DNA from: CAXMST01 sp032122625
GTDB lineage: Bacteria > Actinomycetota > Thermoleophilia > Solirubrobacterales > 70-9
Length of the DNA: 64,000 nt
NCBI GenBank assembly: GCA_032122625.1
Contig: JAQBGG010000004.1
Location: forward strand, 56,301-120,300
Reading direction: 5' to 3'
In this document: positions 57,533 through 64,000 of the stretch, piece by piece
Numbering within the stretch: position 1 is the stretch's first letter
Layout: each line of letters begins with the position of its first letter
The notes under the pieces: model-generated
The model's input: only the letters and a program-made list of their open reading frames with translations
The model's database searches: none
Told to the model about the DNA's origin: nothing
Position numbers and translations under genes: made by a program

Positions 57533-58171
57533 TTACGCGGCATCGTCGGGGTCGCTGTCGCCATAGTGTCCCGGCCACTGCTCGTAGGGGATGCGGGTGG
57601 TTCTCCGGACCACCCCCAGCTCCGACCATTCGATCCTTCCCAGCCGCGCCATCGGCCGCAGCGACTCGACGTCCGGGAGGCCGTCGCGGATCACGTCAGC
57701 GTCGACGACGGCGTGGACGACGCGCCCGAAGATCACGGTCGAGTCACCGAAGCTGATCGTCTCGAGCAGGCGGCACTCGAAGGCGATCGGGGACTCCGCG
57801 ACTCGGGGTGGAGCGACGCGCAGGCTCGGCTCGGCGCCGACGCCGACGGCGTCGAACTCACTGACATCGGAGGGGAAGTCCGTAGCCGTCGCGTTGATCT
57901 GCTCGAAGAGCTTCTCGGGAGAGAAGTTGACGACGAACTCGCCGGTCTCCTCGATGTTGGTCTGCGAATCCTTGCGACCGACGGAGGTGAACTGGAGTAC
58001 CGGTGGGTCCACGCAGGCCGCGGTGAAGAACGAATGCGGGGCGAGGTTCGCGACGCCCGCCGCCGAGAGGGTCGCGACCCAGGCGATCGGTCTGGGAACG
58101 ATCGAGGCCGTCATCAGCTTGTGGAACTCCCGGGCGGACATCTCGTCGGGATCGAAGTCGAGCCGGCTCAT
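57533..58171 (-). CDS. Flavin reductase-like domain protein (FMN-binding split barrel)
   Basis: A 212-residue protein with the pattern of the flavin-reductase family: HKLMTASIVPRPIAWVATLS, NLAPHSFFTAACVDPP, DSQTNIEETGEFVVN and GRVVHAVVDADV. Members bind FMN and pass electrons from NAD(P)H to flavin for a partner oxygenase, or act as flavoredoxins. The monooxygenase gene at 62484-63944 is not adjacent and carries its own FAD, so no partner can be named. Confidence 0.88.
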   Translation of the reverse strand: MSRLDFDPDEMSAREFHKLMTASIVPRPIAWVATLSAAGVANLAPHSFFTAACVDPPVLQFTSVGRKDSQTNIEETGEFVVNFSPEKLFEQINATATDFPSDVSEFDAVGVGAEPSLRVAPPRVAESPIAFECRLLETISFGDSTVIFGRVVHAVVDADVIRDGLPDVESLRPMARLGRIEWSELGVVRRTTRIPYEQWPGHYGDSDPDDAA

Positions 58172-58179
58172 GGCTGTTT

Positions 58180-58185
58180 AGCCTA
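58180..58185 (-). promoter_or_regulatory. Candidate leaderless -10 box (TAGGCT) for the flavin reductase gene
   Basis: On the minus strand TAGGCT ends eight bases before ATG 58171. Confidence 0.45.
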
Positions 58186-58289
58186 GTCGCACCGGTCGGC
58201 GTGCTGAACAGCGGCTATTGGAAGGTCCAGCGCTATCGCCCCCCAGCAGCCCCCGTGCCCCTGCCCACCGGCCCGACGCGGGCACTGGC

Positions 58290-58295
58290 TAGCAT
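58290..58295 (+). promoter_or_regulatory. Candidate leaderless -10 box (TAGCAT) for the first sulfatase gene
   Basis: TAGCAT ends eight bases before ATG 58304. Confidence 0.45.
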
Positions 58296-58303
58296 CCAGA
58301 CGG

Positions 58304-59674
58304 ATGTTTTCGACTCGGGCAGGGCGAGCGATCGGTGCTGCCGCGGCGTTGGCCGTGGGCGTCGCGCTGCTCGCGATCGCGATCGGGGGATCGGCCGAGG
58401 TCAGCGCCGCAACGCGTCCGAACATCGTCGTGATCCTCTCCGACGATCAGTTCAACACGACGACCAACGCGATGCCTTATGTGCGCTCCCGAGACGACTG
58501 GGTGGAGTTCCAGAGCACGATGGTCAACACGGCGCTCTGCTGCCCGTCCCGGGCGACGCTGCTCACCGGGCTCACGTCCGACCACACCGGAATCGAGAGC
58601 AACTCCGAGACGGCGCTGTTCAAGGACCAGCCGACGGTCGCCGAGTGGCTCGACGACGCGGGCTACCAGACCGGTTTCACGGGCAAGTACCTGAACAAGT
58701 TCCCCTGGGGCGAGGACGACGACTACGTTCCCAAGGGCTGGGACTACTGGGTCTCCTACAGCGGTAAGCAGGGCTACCACGACTACACGCTGAACGAGAA
58801 TGGCAAGCTGGTCACGCCGGACCGCGCCGACGACTACTCGACCGACGTCTTCGCCGACGCGGCCGTCGACTTCATCGGCTCGACGAAGCCGGGCAAGCCG
58901 TTCTTCTCCTTCGTCAGCTTCTTCGGCCCGCACTCGCCCTGGACGCCGCCAAAGCGCTATCAGGACACGAAGGTGAAGAAGATCCGCGAGACCCCGGCTT
59001 TTCGCGAGAAGGACGTCTCCGACAAGCCGGAGTGGATCCGCAAGATGCCCCGGCCGAGGCTCCGCAAGATGCGCGAGAACCGGATCCGTCACCAGCAGGC
59101 GCTGCTGGCGATCGACGACGGGATCGGGGCGATCTTCGAGGCGCTCGAGGAGAAGGGCGTGCTCGACGAGACGATCGTCATGTACTCCACCGATCACGGA
59201 ATCAGCATGGGCGAGCACCGCTATAACCACAAGACCTGCGGCTACGAGGTCTGCTCGCGGGTGCCGCTGCTGATCAGGGCGCCCGGGGTCGAGGGACGGA
59301 CCGAGCCGGCGCTGGTCGGCAACATCGACTTCACCCCGACGTTCGCCGACTACGCCGGGATCAAGACCGGCGAGCCGGTTGACGGCCGCAGCCTGCGGCC
59401 GATCATCGAGGGAGAGCGCAAGCGCCTGCACAAGGGCGTCTACCTGCACCGAGCGCAGGGCAAGAAGCTGCGGATCTTCTCCGGTCTGCGGACCTCACGC
59501 TGGAAGTACATCAGCTACGACAAGACCGACGAGCAGGAGCTCTACGACCTGCGCCGGGACCCCAACGAGCTCTTCAACCTGATCTCCACCGACCGGGCCA
59601 AGTGGGAACGCAAGGCCGACCAGCTCAGGGACCAGATGGCCCGGATCCGCAACACACCCCCCAGGATCCGCTAG
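58304..59674 (+). CDS. Secreted sulfatase
   Basis: A 456-residue arylsulfatase-type hydrolase with an N-terminal signal peptide (hydrophobic 9-28, with a possible cleavage near residue 36). It shows NIVVILSDDQ (metal Asp pair), the modified-cysteine motif C79-C-P-S-R (formylglycine at Cys79), FTGKYLNKF and STDHGISMGEHRYNHK. The first Cys of the motif is intact, so maturation by a formylglycine-generating enzyme is expected; none is encoded here. It converges on moaA, five bases apart. Confidence 0.9.
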   Translation: MFSTRAGRAIGAAAALAVGVALLAIAIGGSAEVSAATRPNIVVILSDDQFNTTTNAMPYVRSRDDWVEFQSTMVNTALCCPSRATLLTGLTSDHTGIESNSETALFKDQPTVAEWLDDAGYQTGFTGKYLNKFPWGEDDDYVPKGWDYWVSYSGKQGYHDYTLNENGKLVTPDRADDYSTDVFADAAVDFIGSTKPGKPFFSFVSFFGPHSPWTPPKRYQDTKVKKIRETPAFREKDVSDKPEWIRKMPRPRLRKMRENRIRHQQALLAIDDGIGAIFEALEEKGVLDETIVMYSTDHGISMGEHRYNHKTCGYEVCSRVPLLIRAPGVEGRTEPALVGNIDFTPTFADYAGIKTGEPVDGRSLRPIIEGERKRLHKGVYLHRAQGKKLRIFSGLRTSRWKYISYDKTDEQELYDLRRDPNELFNLISTDRAKWERKADQLRDQMARIRNTPPRIR

Positions 59675-59679
59675 GCCGC

Positions 59680-60681
59680 CTAGCCGCCGATCGCGCTCAT
59701 CGAGCGCGGGGGAGCCCGGAAGCCCGCTTCGCCGACATGGTGTTTGAGCTCCTTGCGCCAGACGGCGTCGCGGATCACGGCCTCGAGCTCGGCCTCAGAG
59801 GCCCCCGCCCGCAACGGCTCCCGCAGGTCGGTCTCGTGGAGGGAGAAGAGGCAGGTACGCAGCTTGCCCTCGGCGGTCAGCCTGAGCCTGTTGCAGTCGG
59901 CGCAGAACGGTTCGGAGACCGGGTTGATGAAGCCGATCTCGCCGCTGCCATCGGTGAACCGGTAAACGCGGGCGGTGGCAGAGGGCTCCCGCGGAACCTC
60001 GCTCAGCGGGTAGCGCTCCTCGATCAGGGCTCTGATCTCAGCCCCGCTGAGGACCTGCTCCGGCGTCCAGGCGCGGTCGGCATCCAGCGGCATGAACTCG
60101 ATGAAGCGGACCTGGTAGCCGGTCGTTCGGGCGAGTTCGGCGAAGCCGAGCACCTCCTGCTCGGTGAAATCGCGCATCGCCACGGCATTGACCTTGATCG
60201 GGCGCACCTCCGGGTAGGCGGCGATCGCCTCCAGGCCCCGCATCACCTGCGGTAGGGCGTCCCGGCGGGTGATCTGAAAGAAGCGGTCGCGGCTGAGCGC
60301 GTCGATCGAGACGTTGACGCGGCCGATCCCGGCAGCGACCAGCGCCGCAGCGTCGCGTTCGAGCAGGTAGGCGTTGGTCGTCAGGGAGAGATCGTCGATG
60401 CCCTCGATCGGCGCCAGCATGCCGACCAGGCTCGGGAAGTCCCGGCGGACCAGGGGCTCGCCGCCGGTCAGGCGCACGTCCCTGATCCCGAGCCCGACGA
60501 GCAGCCCGACGAGCCGGGTGATCTCCTCGAAGCTGAGGATCTCATCCCGCTCGAGCCAGGGCAGGCCGTCGGCGGGCATGCAGTACTGGCAGCGGAAGTT
60601 GCAGCGGTCGGTGACCGAGACGCGGAGGTCGGAGATCAGGCGCCCGTGGGCGTCGACAAGTGGCTCGGCTCCAGGTTTCAT
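59680..60681 (-). CDS. moaA: GTP 3',8-cyclase, molybdenum cofactor synthesis
   Basis: Radical-SAM enzyme that starts molybdopterin synthesis from GTP. The 333-residue protein has the SAM cluster cysteines C27, C31 and C34 (CNFRCQYC), LTGGEPLVR, and a C-terminal second cluster (FCADCNRLRLTAEGKLRTC). It ends in Gly-Gly, which is required in MoaA. The ATG 60681 is chosen over GTG 60684 for its spacing to the TAGACT box. No other molybdopterin gene is in the window. It sits between two sulfatase genes. Confidence 0.95.
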   Translation of the reverse strand: MKPGAEPLVDAHGRLISDLRVSVTDRCNFRCQYCMPADGLPWLERDEILSFEEITRLVGLLVGLGIRDVRLTGGEPLVRRDFPSLVGMLAPIEGIDDLSLTTNAYLLERDAAALVAAGIGRVNVSIDALSRDRFFQITRRDALPQVMRGLEAIAAYPEVRPIKVNAVAMRDFTEQEVLGFAELARTTGYQVRFIEFMPLDADRAWTPEQVLSGAEIRALIEERYPLSEVPREPSATARVYRFTDGSGEIGFINPVSEPFCADCNRLRLTAEGKLRTCLFSLHETDLREPLRAGASEAELEAVIRDAVWRKELKHHVGEAGFRAPPRSMSAIGG

Positions 60682-60689
60682 CACCTACA

Positions 60690-60695
60690 AGTCTA
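60690..60695 (-). promoter_or_regulatory. Candidate leaderless -10 box (TAGACT) for moaA
   Basis: On the minus strand TAGACT ends eight bases before ATG 60681, in the 25-base gap behind the second sulfatase gene. Confidence 0.45.
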
Positions 60696-60706
60696 GCCCG
60701 CCGTCG

Positions 60707-62257
60707 TTACTCGCAGAACGGTTGATCGAGGAGCGGCTCCTCGCGTCCCTCGATCCCCGAGCAGTCGCGGAGCCGATCGAGGCGGAGCTTCAGCGTCGCC
60801 TGGCGGGTCGCCGCCCCCGTGCCGGGCTGTGCCGGGAACCGGTTCTGGAGCTGCAGGGGATCCGTCGGCATCTCGTAGTGCTCGGTCTCGACCTTGCAGG
60901 GATCCGTCGACTGCAGCTGGGTCGGGTACTCGACATAGAGGCTGCGAGGCGTCCAGATGCTGGCGTAGGGCTGGCAGAAGTACTGAAAACGGCCTTGCTC
61001 GACGAGCAGGGCACGTCCCTCCGGCCAGCTCGGATCGCCGGAACCCAGGAGGCCGAGGAGCGAGCGACCGTCGAGTCGGCGACAGGCTCTCGCATTGCAC
61101 GGCTCGGCGTCGCCGAGGTCGGCGACCGAGGCCGTGATGTCGATGTTGGCGACCGGTTCGGAGATCGTCTCGGGCGGGTCGAGGGTGTAGCGTGGCGGCA
61201 GGCGGGCCAGCAATGGCACCCGGATTCCCTCCTCGTAGGGGAAGCCCTTGTTGTTGGGGAGTCGGTGCTCGCCGTGGAAGAAGCCGTTGTCGGAGGTGAA
61301 GAAGATCGCCGTGTTGCGGAGCTGACCGCTGGCGGTCAGCGCCTCGTGGATCCGCTGAACGCCGCGATCAACGCCCTGCAGGGCAGCGAGCTGGCAGCGG
61401 TATCGGGTCTCGACCTTCGCGATCCCATCGGGTCCGAGCGCCGGCCGCTGGGCGAGCGCCGGCGACTTGTCGGAGAGGTCCTCCTCGTTGAAGGAGCGAT
61501 CGGCGGGGAGAAGTCCGTCCTGCGGCAGCGGCTCGTCGGTGAACAGACCGATATCGAGTGGGTCGGGCTGGGCCGCCTCCTGGCAGCGCCCGGGAGTCGA
61601 GCTGACCTCGGAGTGGGGCGCGAACTGATCGAGCTGGATATAGAAGGGCTGCTTCTTGCCGGCGCTGCGGCGGATGAAGTTCTCGGTCTTGGTGTTCAGA
61701 CGGCGGGTCAGATAGTCGCGGTTGCGGTCGCCGAAGGTCTTCACGATCCCGCCTCTGGCGAGCCGGTAGCCAAGGTACTTGTAGGAGGCCAGCGTGTACC
61801 ACTTCTTCCAGCCGGGGGCTGCTGTCGCCCAGCCGTCGGCGTCGCCGTAGTGGTTCAGGTATTTGCCGATGTGGATCGTCCGGTAGCCGGCGCGCTTCAT
61901 CCAGACCGGCAGCGTGTTGCTCTTCTGCTTGAGGGATGGATATCCGGGGCTGTTCGCAAAGACGCCGTTGTTGTGTGGGTACTCGCCGCTCAGGTAGGCG
62001 GCACGAGACGGGCAGCAGGACGGGGAGACGACCACCGCGTTGCTGAACGTCGTTCCCTGGCGGGCGAAGAACGAACTCGTGAACGGCATCACCTCCGGCC
62101 TCATCTCCTCCAGGGTTTGATCATCGGTCGTGATCACGATCACGTTCGGCTGACGGGCGGCCTCGGCCGGCGCCGGCGCCCACAAAAGCAGCGCCAGCAG
62201 CAGCCCGAACGCGGCCGCAAGGAGTCCTCCGCTTCGGTTCGAGATGGTCCCTGGCAT
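60707..62257 (-). CDS. Secreted sulfatase
   Basis: A 516-residue sulfatase with a signal peptide (hydrophobic 11-27, AEA site near 33). Key motifs: NVIVITTDDQ, C81-C-P-S-R (formylglycine at Cys81), HIGKYLNHYG and TSDNGFFHGEHR. It has eight or more further Cys residues in the C-terminal half (for example PCNARACRRLDG), suggesting disulfides. It is related to the sulfatase at 58304 but only moderately similar, so not a recent duplication. Sulfated polymers are plausible substrates. Confidence 0.9.
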   Translation of the reverse strand: MPGTISNRSGGLLAAAFGLLLALLLWAPAPAEAARQPNVIVITTDDQTLEEMRPEVMPFTSSFFARQGTTFSNAVVVSPSCCPSRAAYLSGEYPHNNGVFANSPGYPSLKQKSNTLPVWMKRAGYRTIHIGKYLNHYGDADGWATAAPGWKKWYTLASYKYLGYRLARGGIVKTFGDRNRDYLTRRLNTKTENFIRRSAGKKQPFYIQLDQFAPHSEVSSTPGRCQEAAQPDPLDIGLFTDEPLPQDGLLPADRSFNEEDLSDKSPALAQRPALGPDGIAKVETRYRCQLAALQGVDRGVQRIHEALTASGQLRNTAIFFTSDNGFFHGEHRLPNNKGFPYEEGIRVPLLARLPPRYTLDPPETISEPVANIDITASVADLGDAEPCNARACRRLDGRSLLGLLGSGDPSWPEGRALLVEQGRFQYFCQPYASIWTPRSLYVEYPTQLQSTDPCKVETEHYEMPTDPLQLQNRFPAQPGTGAATRQATLKLRLDRLRDCSGIEGREEPLLDQPFCE

Positions 62258-62264
62258 CGGCTGA

Positions 62265-62270
62265 AGGCTA
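62265..62270 (-). promoter_or_regulatory. Candidate leaderless -10 box (TAGCCT) for the second sulfatase gene
   Basis: On the minus strand TAGCCT ends seven bases before ATG 62257. Confidence 0.45.
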
Positions 62271-62401
62271 GTGACCGACCACCGCGGGCCGATCGGTCCG
62301 GGGCCGGTCTGGTGGGGGGAGGGTGCTGTGGTGGATGATCGTCACTCGCTCTGCAGAACACGGTCCCTGGACGCTGGATGCGGTGCACCGGCTCCGTTTG
62401 G

Positions 62402-62431
62402 GGCTGGGCGCGGGGAGGCTGGGCGCGGGGA
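62402..62431. repeat. Tandem 15-bp duplication
   Basis: The 15-base unit 62402-62416 is repeated exactly at 62417-62431 in the 226-base gap between the second sulfatase and the monooxygenase gene. Nothing else is recognised in this gap apart from the sulfatase promoter. Confidence 0.7.
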
Positions 62432-62483
62432 GGCGGCGACGATTATGTAAACCAAGCCCCGACCCTGAGTTTCCCGCGGCGCC

Positions 62484-63944
62484 CTAGTCCCCCGAGCTGA
62501 TCAGCTCGAACTCATCGGGGTCGAGCCACTCGCTGCGGGCGGCGTATTCGCGCATGTAGCCGGGCCAGTTGGCGATGATTCGGCCGCTCTCGTTGCGGTA
62601 CCAGGAGTCACACTGCGTCCAGGCTGTGCCGGCGAAGCGGGCCTGTACCTCGCGATCGCTGGCAGCCTCGACCTCGGGGCGGACCGTGATCGCCGCCGCG
62701 CCGGCGTCGCGGACCCGCTGCAGCGCCTGGCGGATGTAGGCAGCCTGCCGCTCGAGATAGAAGATGATCGAGCCACCCGAGGTGTTGGTGTTGGGCCCGT
62801 ACATCACGAACATCGAGGGAAAGCCGGGAACCGTCATCCCAAGGTGCGCGTGAGGACCCTCCGACCAGGTCTCCGCGAGGCGCTCGCCGTTGGCGCCGAC
62901 GACCTCCATCGGGAACATGAAGTCGTTGGTGCGGAACCCAGTGCCCCAGATGATGCAGTCGACGCGATGCTCAACTCCGTCCGAGGTGCGAAGGCCGGAA
63001 GGGGTGATCTCGGTGATCGCCTCGCTGATCAGCTCGACGTTCGGGCGTTGCAGCGCGGGGAGGAAGTGGGAGCTGAAGAGGATTCGCTTGCAGCCAAATG
63101 TGTAGTCCGGCCATGCCTTGCGGCGGACCTCGGGATCCCGGAGTTGCCAGCGCATGAACGCCGCTGAGCGCAGCTTGCCGAGCAGGCCGAGCGTCCGCGG
63201 ATGGCGGATCATCATCGTCAGCGACTCGAGATAGTTGAAGACGAAGTGCCGCCGGTAGGCCTGCAGGCCCGGGAGGTGTTTGAAGGCGGCCTTGGCGAAG
63301 GCTGGATAGGGTCGATTGCGGCGCGGCATGAACCAGTTCCCGGTGCGCTGGAAGATCATCAACTGGTCCACCTGCCCGGCAATCTCGGGCACGAACTGCA
63401 CGGCGCTGGCGCCGGTGCCGATGACGGCGATCCGCTTCCCCGCCAGTTCGTAGTCATGGTCCCATTCGGCGGAGTGGAAGCTGTGGCCCTTGAAGCTCTC
63501 GGCGCCCTCGATCGGGGGGCGGGCCGCGCGGTGGAGCTGGCCCGTGGCGATGATCACGGCGCCCGCCTGCCAGCTCCGTCCGTCAGTCGTGCTCACCGTC
63601 CAGATCTGCTCGGAGTCGTCCCAGCGGCAGGCACTGACCTCGGCATTCGTCTCCAGCCGGCGGTCGAGCCCATGATCGTGCGCAACTCCGCTCAGGTAGT
63701 CGAGGATCTCCCGCTGCGGGGAGCAGAGCCGCGACCAGTCGCGCCGCTGCGCGAACGAATAGCAGTAGACGTGGCTGGGGACGTCGCAGGCGGCACCGGG
63801 GTAGCTGTTGTGGAACCAGGTGCCGCCAAGGCCGGGTGCGCGCTCGAGGATCGTGATCTCGTCGAAGCCGTACGACTGCAACTCGATCGCGGCCGCGATC
63901 CCACCGAAGCCGGCACCGATGATCAGAACCCTCGGGTCAGACAT
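62484..63944 (-). CDS. FAD-dependent monooxygenase (Baeyer-Villiger type)
   Basis: A 486-residue flavoprotein monooxygenase. The FAD site is GAGFGGIAAA (from residue 10), then GGTWFHNSYPGAACD, the Baeyer-Villiger fingerprint F-x-G-x3-H-x3-W is FKGHSFHSAEW, and the NADPH site is VIGTGASAVQ. These are the marks of type I BVMOs, which insert oxygen next to a carbonyl. Substrate unknown. ATG 63944 is preferred; the frame extends to a TTG at 63956. A TAGATT box lies ten bases upstream. Confidence 0.9.
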   Translation of the reverse strand: MSDPRVLIIGAGFGGIAAAIELQSYGFDEITILERAPGLGGTWFHNSYPGAACDVPSHVYCYSFAQRRDWSRLCSPQREILDYLSGVAHDHGLDRRLETNAEVSACRWDDSEQIWTVSTTDGRSWQAGAVIIATGQLHRAARPPIEGAESFKGHSFHSAEWDHDYELAGKRIAVIGTGASAVQFVPEIAGQVDQLMIFQRTGNWFMPRRNRPYPAFAKAAFKHLPGLQAYRRHFVFNYLESLTMMIRHPRTLGLLGKLRSAAFMRWQLRDPEVRRKAWPDYTFGCKRILFSSHFLPALQRPNVELISEAITEITPSGLRTSDGVEHRVDCIIWGTGFRTNDFMFPMEVVGANGERLAETWSEGPHAHLGMTVPGFPSMFVMYGPNTNTSGGSIIFYLERQAAYIRQALQRVRDAGAAAITVRPEVEAASDREVQARFAGTAWTQCDSWYRNESGRIIANWPGYMREYAARSEWLDPDEFELISSGD

Positions 63945-63954
63945 GCCACCAAGC

Positions 63955-63960
63955 AATCTA
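63955..63960 (-). promoter_or_regulatory. Candidate -10 box (TAGATT) for the monooxygenase gene
   Basis: On the minus strand TAGATT ends ten bases before ATG 63944, slightly outside the usual leaderless spacing. An 11-base unit repeated with 13-base period lies just upstream, up to the window edge (63977-64000). Confidence 0.3.
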
Positions 63961-64000
63961 TCGGCGGCGGCTCGATCCGGTGCTCGCGGCCGGTGCTCGC

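Noticed and set aside
59680..60681. Radical-SAM gene between two sulfatases as an anaerobic sulfatase-maturating enzyme
   Set aside because: It has the MoaA-specific C-terminal cluster cysteines and ends in Gly-Gly, and the N-terminal CNFRCQYC context is that of MoaA, not of anSME.
1..64000. tRNA, rRNA, insertion sequences, prophage or plasmid genes
   Set aside because: None seen on either strand. Gene order is conserved-housekeeping in style throughout, and base composition shows no obvious islands.

Overview
The window is a GC-rich, almost fully coding stretch of a bacterial chromosome with no mobile elements, tRNAs, rRNAs or CRISPR arrays that I can see. Gene content and order (a possible mihF tail, gmk-rpoZ-coaBC; rimP-nusA-infB; rbfA-nrnA-truB-ribF-rpsO; pnp; dapB; dapA-rnj; ftsK-rodZ-cinA; thpR-recA-recX-rny; miaB-miaA-dapF; hflX; murT...gatD) point to a deep-branching actinobacterium. 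Thermoleophilia (Solirubrobacterales) is my best guess; this is inferred from gene order, protein style and codon bias, not from a database match.

Layout. 1-3.2 kb: nucleotide and cofactor genes (gmk, rpoZ, coaBC), a TPR protein and dtd. 3.2-12.7 kb: a translation/transcription block (rimP, nusA, infB, a macro-domain protein, rbfA, nrnA, truB, ribF, rpsO) followed by a 1-Cys peroxiredoxin and a CPHC thioredoxin-fold protein. 12.8-24.2 kb: pnp, an M16 protease, dapB, a PAP2 phosphatase, an amidase, a SnoaL-like protein, dapA, rnj and a permease. 24.4-26.6 kb: a two-component system on the minus strand. 26.7-44.8 kb: division and DNA repair (ftsK, rodZ-like, cinA, thpR, recA, recX), RNA modification and decay (rny, miaB, miaA), and the diaminopimelate end of cell-wall synthesis (dapF, dapL). 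44.8-49.1 kb: epimerase, secreted GH114-like protein, SRPBCC protein, hflX, dut. 49.2-53.7 kb: a five-gene minus-strand operon (methyltransferase, lipid-kinase-like protein, MurT, second methyltransferase, GatD). 53.8-64 kb: cyclophilin, Bcp-type peroxiredoxin, hydrolase, DUF3052/PRC pair, flavin enzymes, two sulfatases flanking moaA, and a Baeyer-Villiger-type monooxygenase.

How they work together. The window holds DapA, DapB, an LL-DAP aminotransferase (DapL) and DapF, which is the short aminotransferase route to diaminopimelate, and also the MurT/GatD lipid II amidation pair. RNA turnover is well represented (PNPase, RNase J, RNase Y, NrnA).

The most unusual signals are: (1) a SAM methyltransferase gene wedged between murT and gatD with start/stop overlaps on both sides; (2) a DapF in which both catalytic cysteines are serines; (3) a recurring promoter pattern, a TANNNT -10 box (often TAGNCT) ending 6-9 bases before the start codon of about twenty genes, implying widespread leaderless mRNAs; (4) long perfect inverted repeats in intergenic DNA, notably a 22-bp stem before gmk, a cluster of three hairpins after recX, and a chain of hairpins ending in a terminator before the permease; (5) a NusA with a zinc-finger-like motif and acidic repeat tail; and (6) an RNase Y without the usual membrane anchor.
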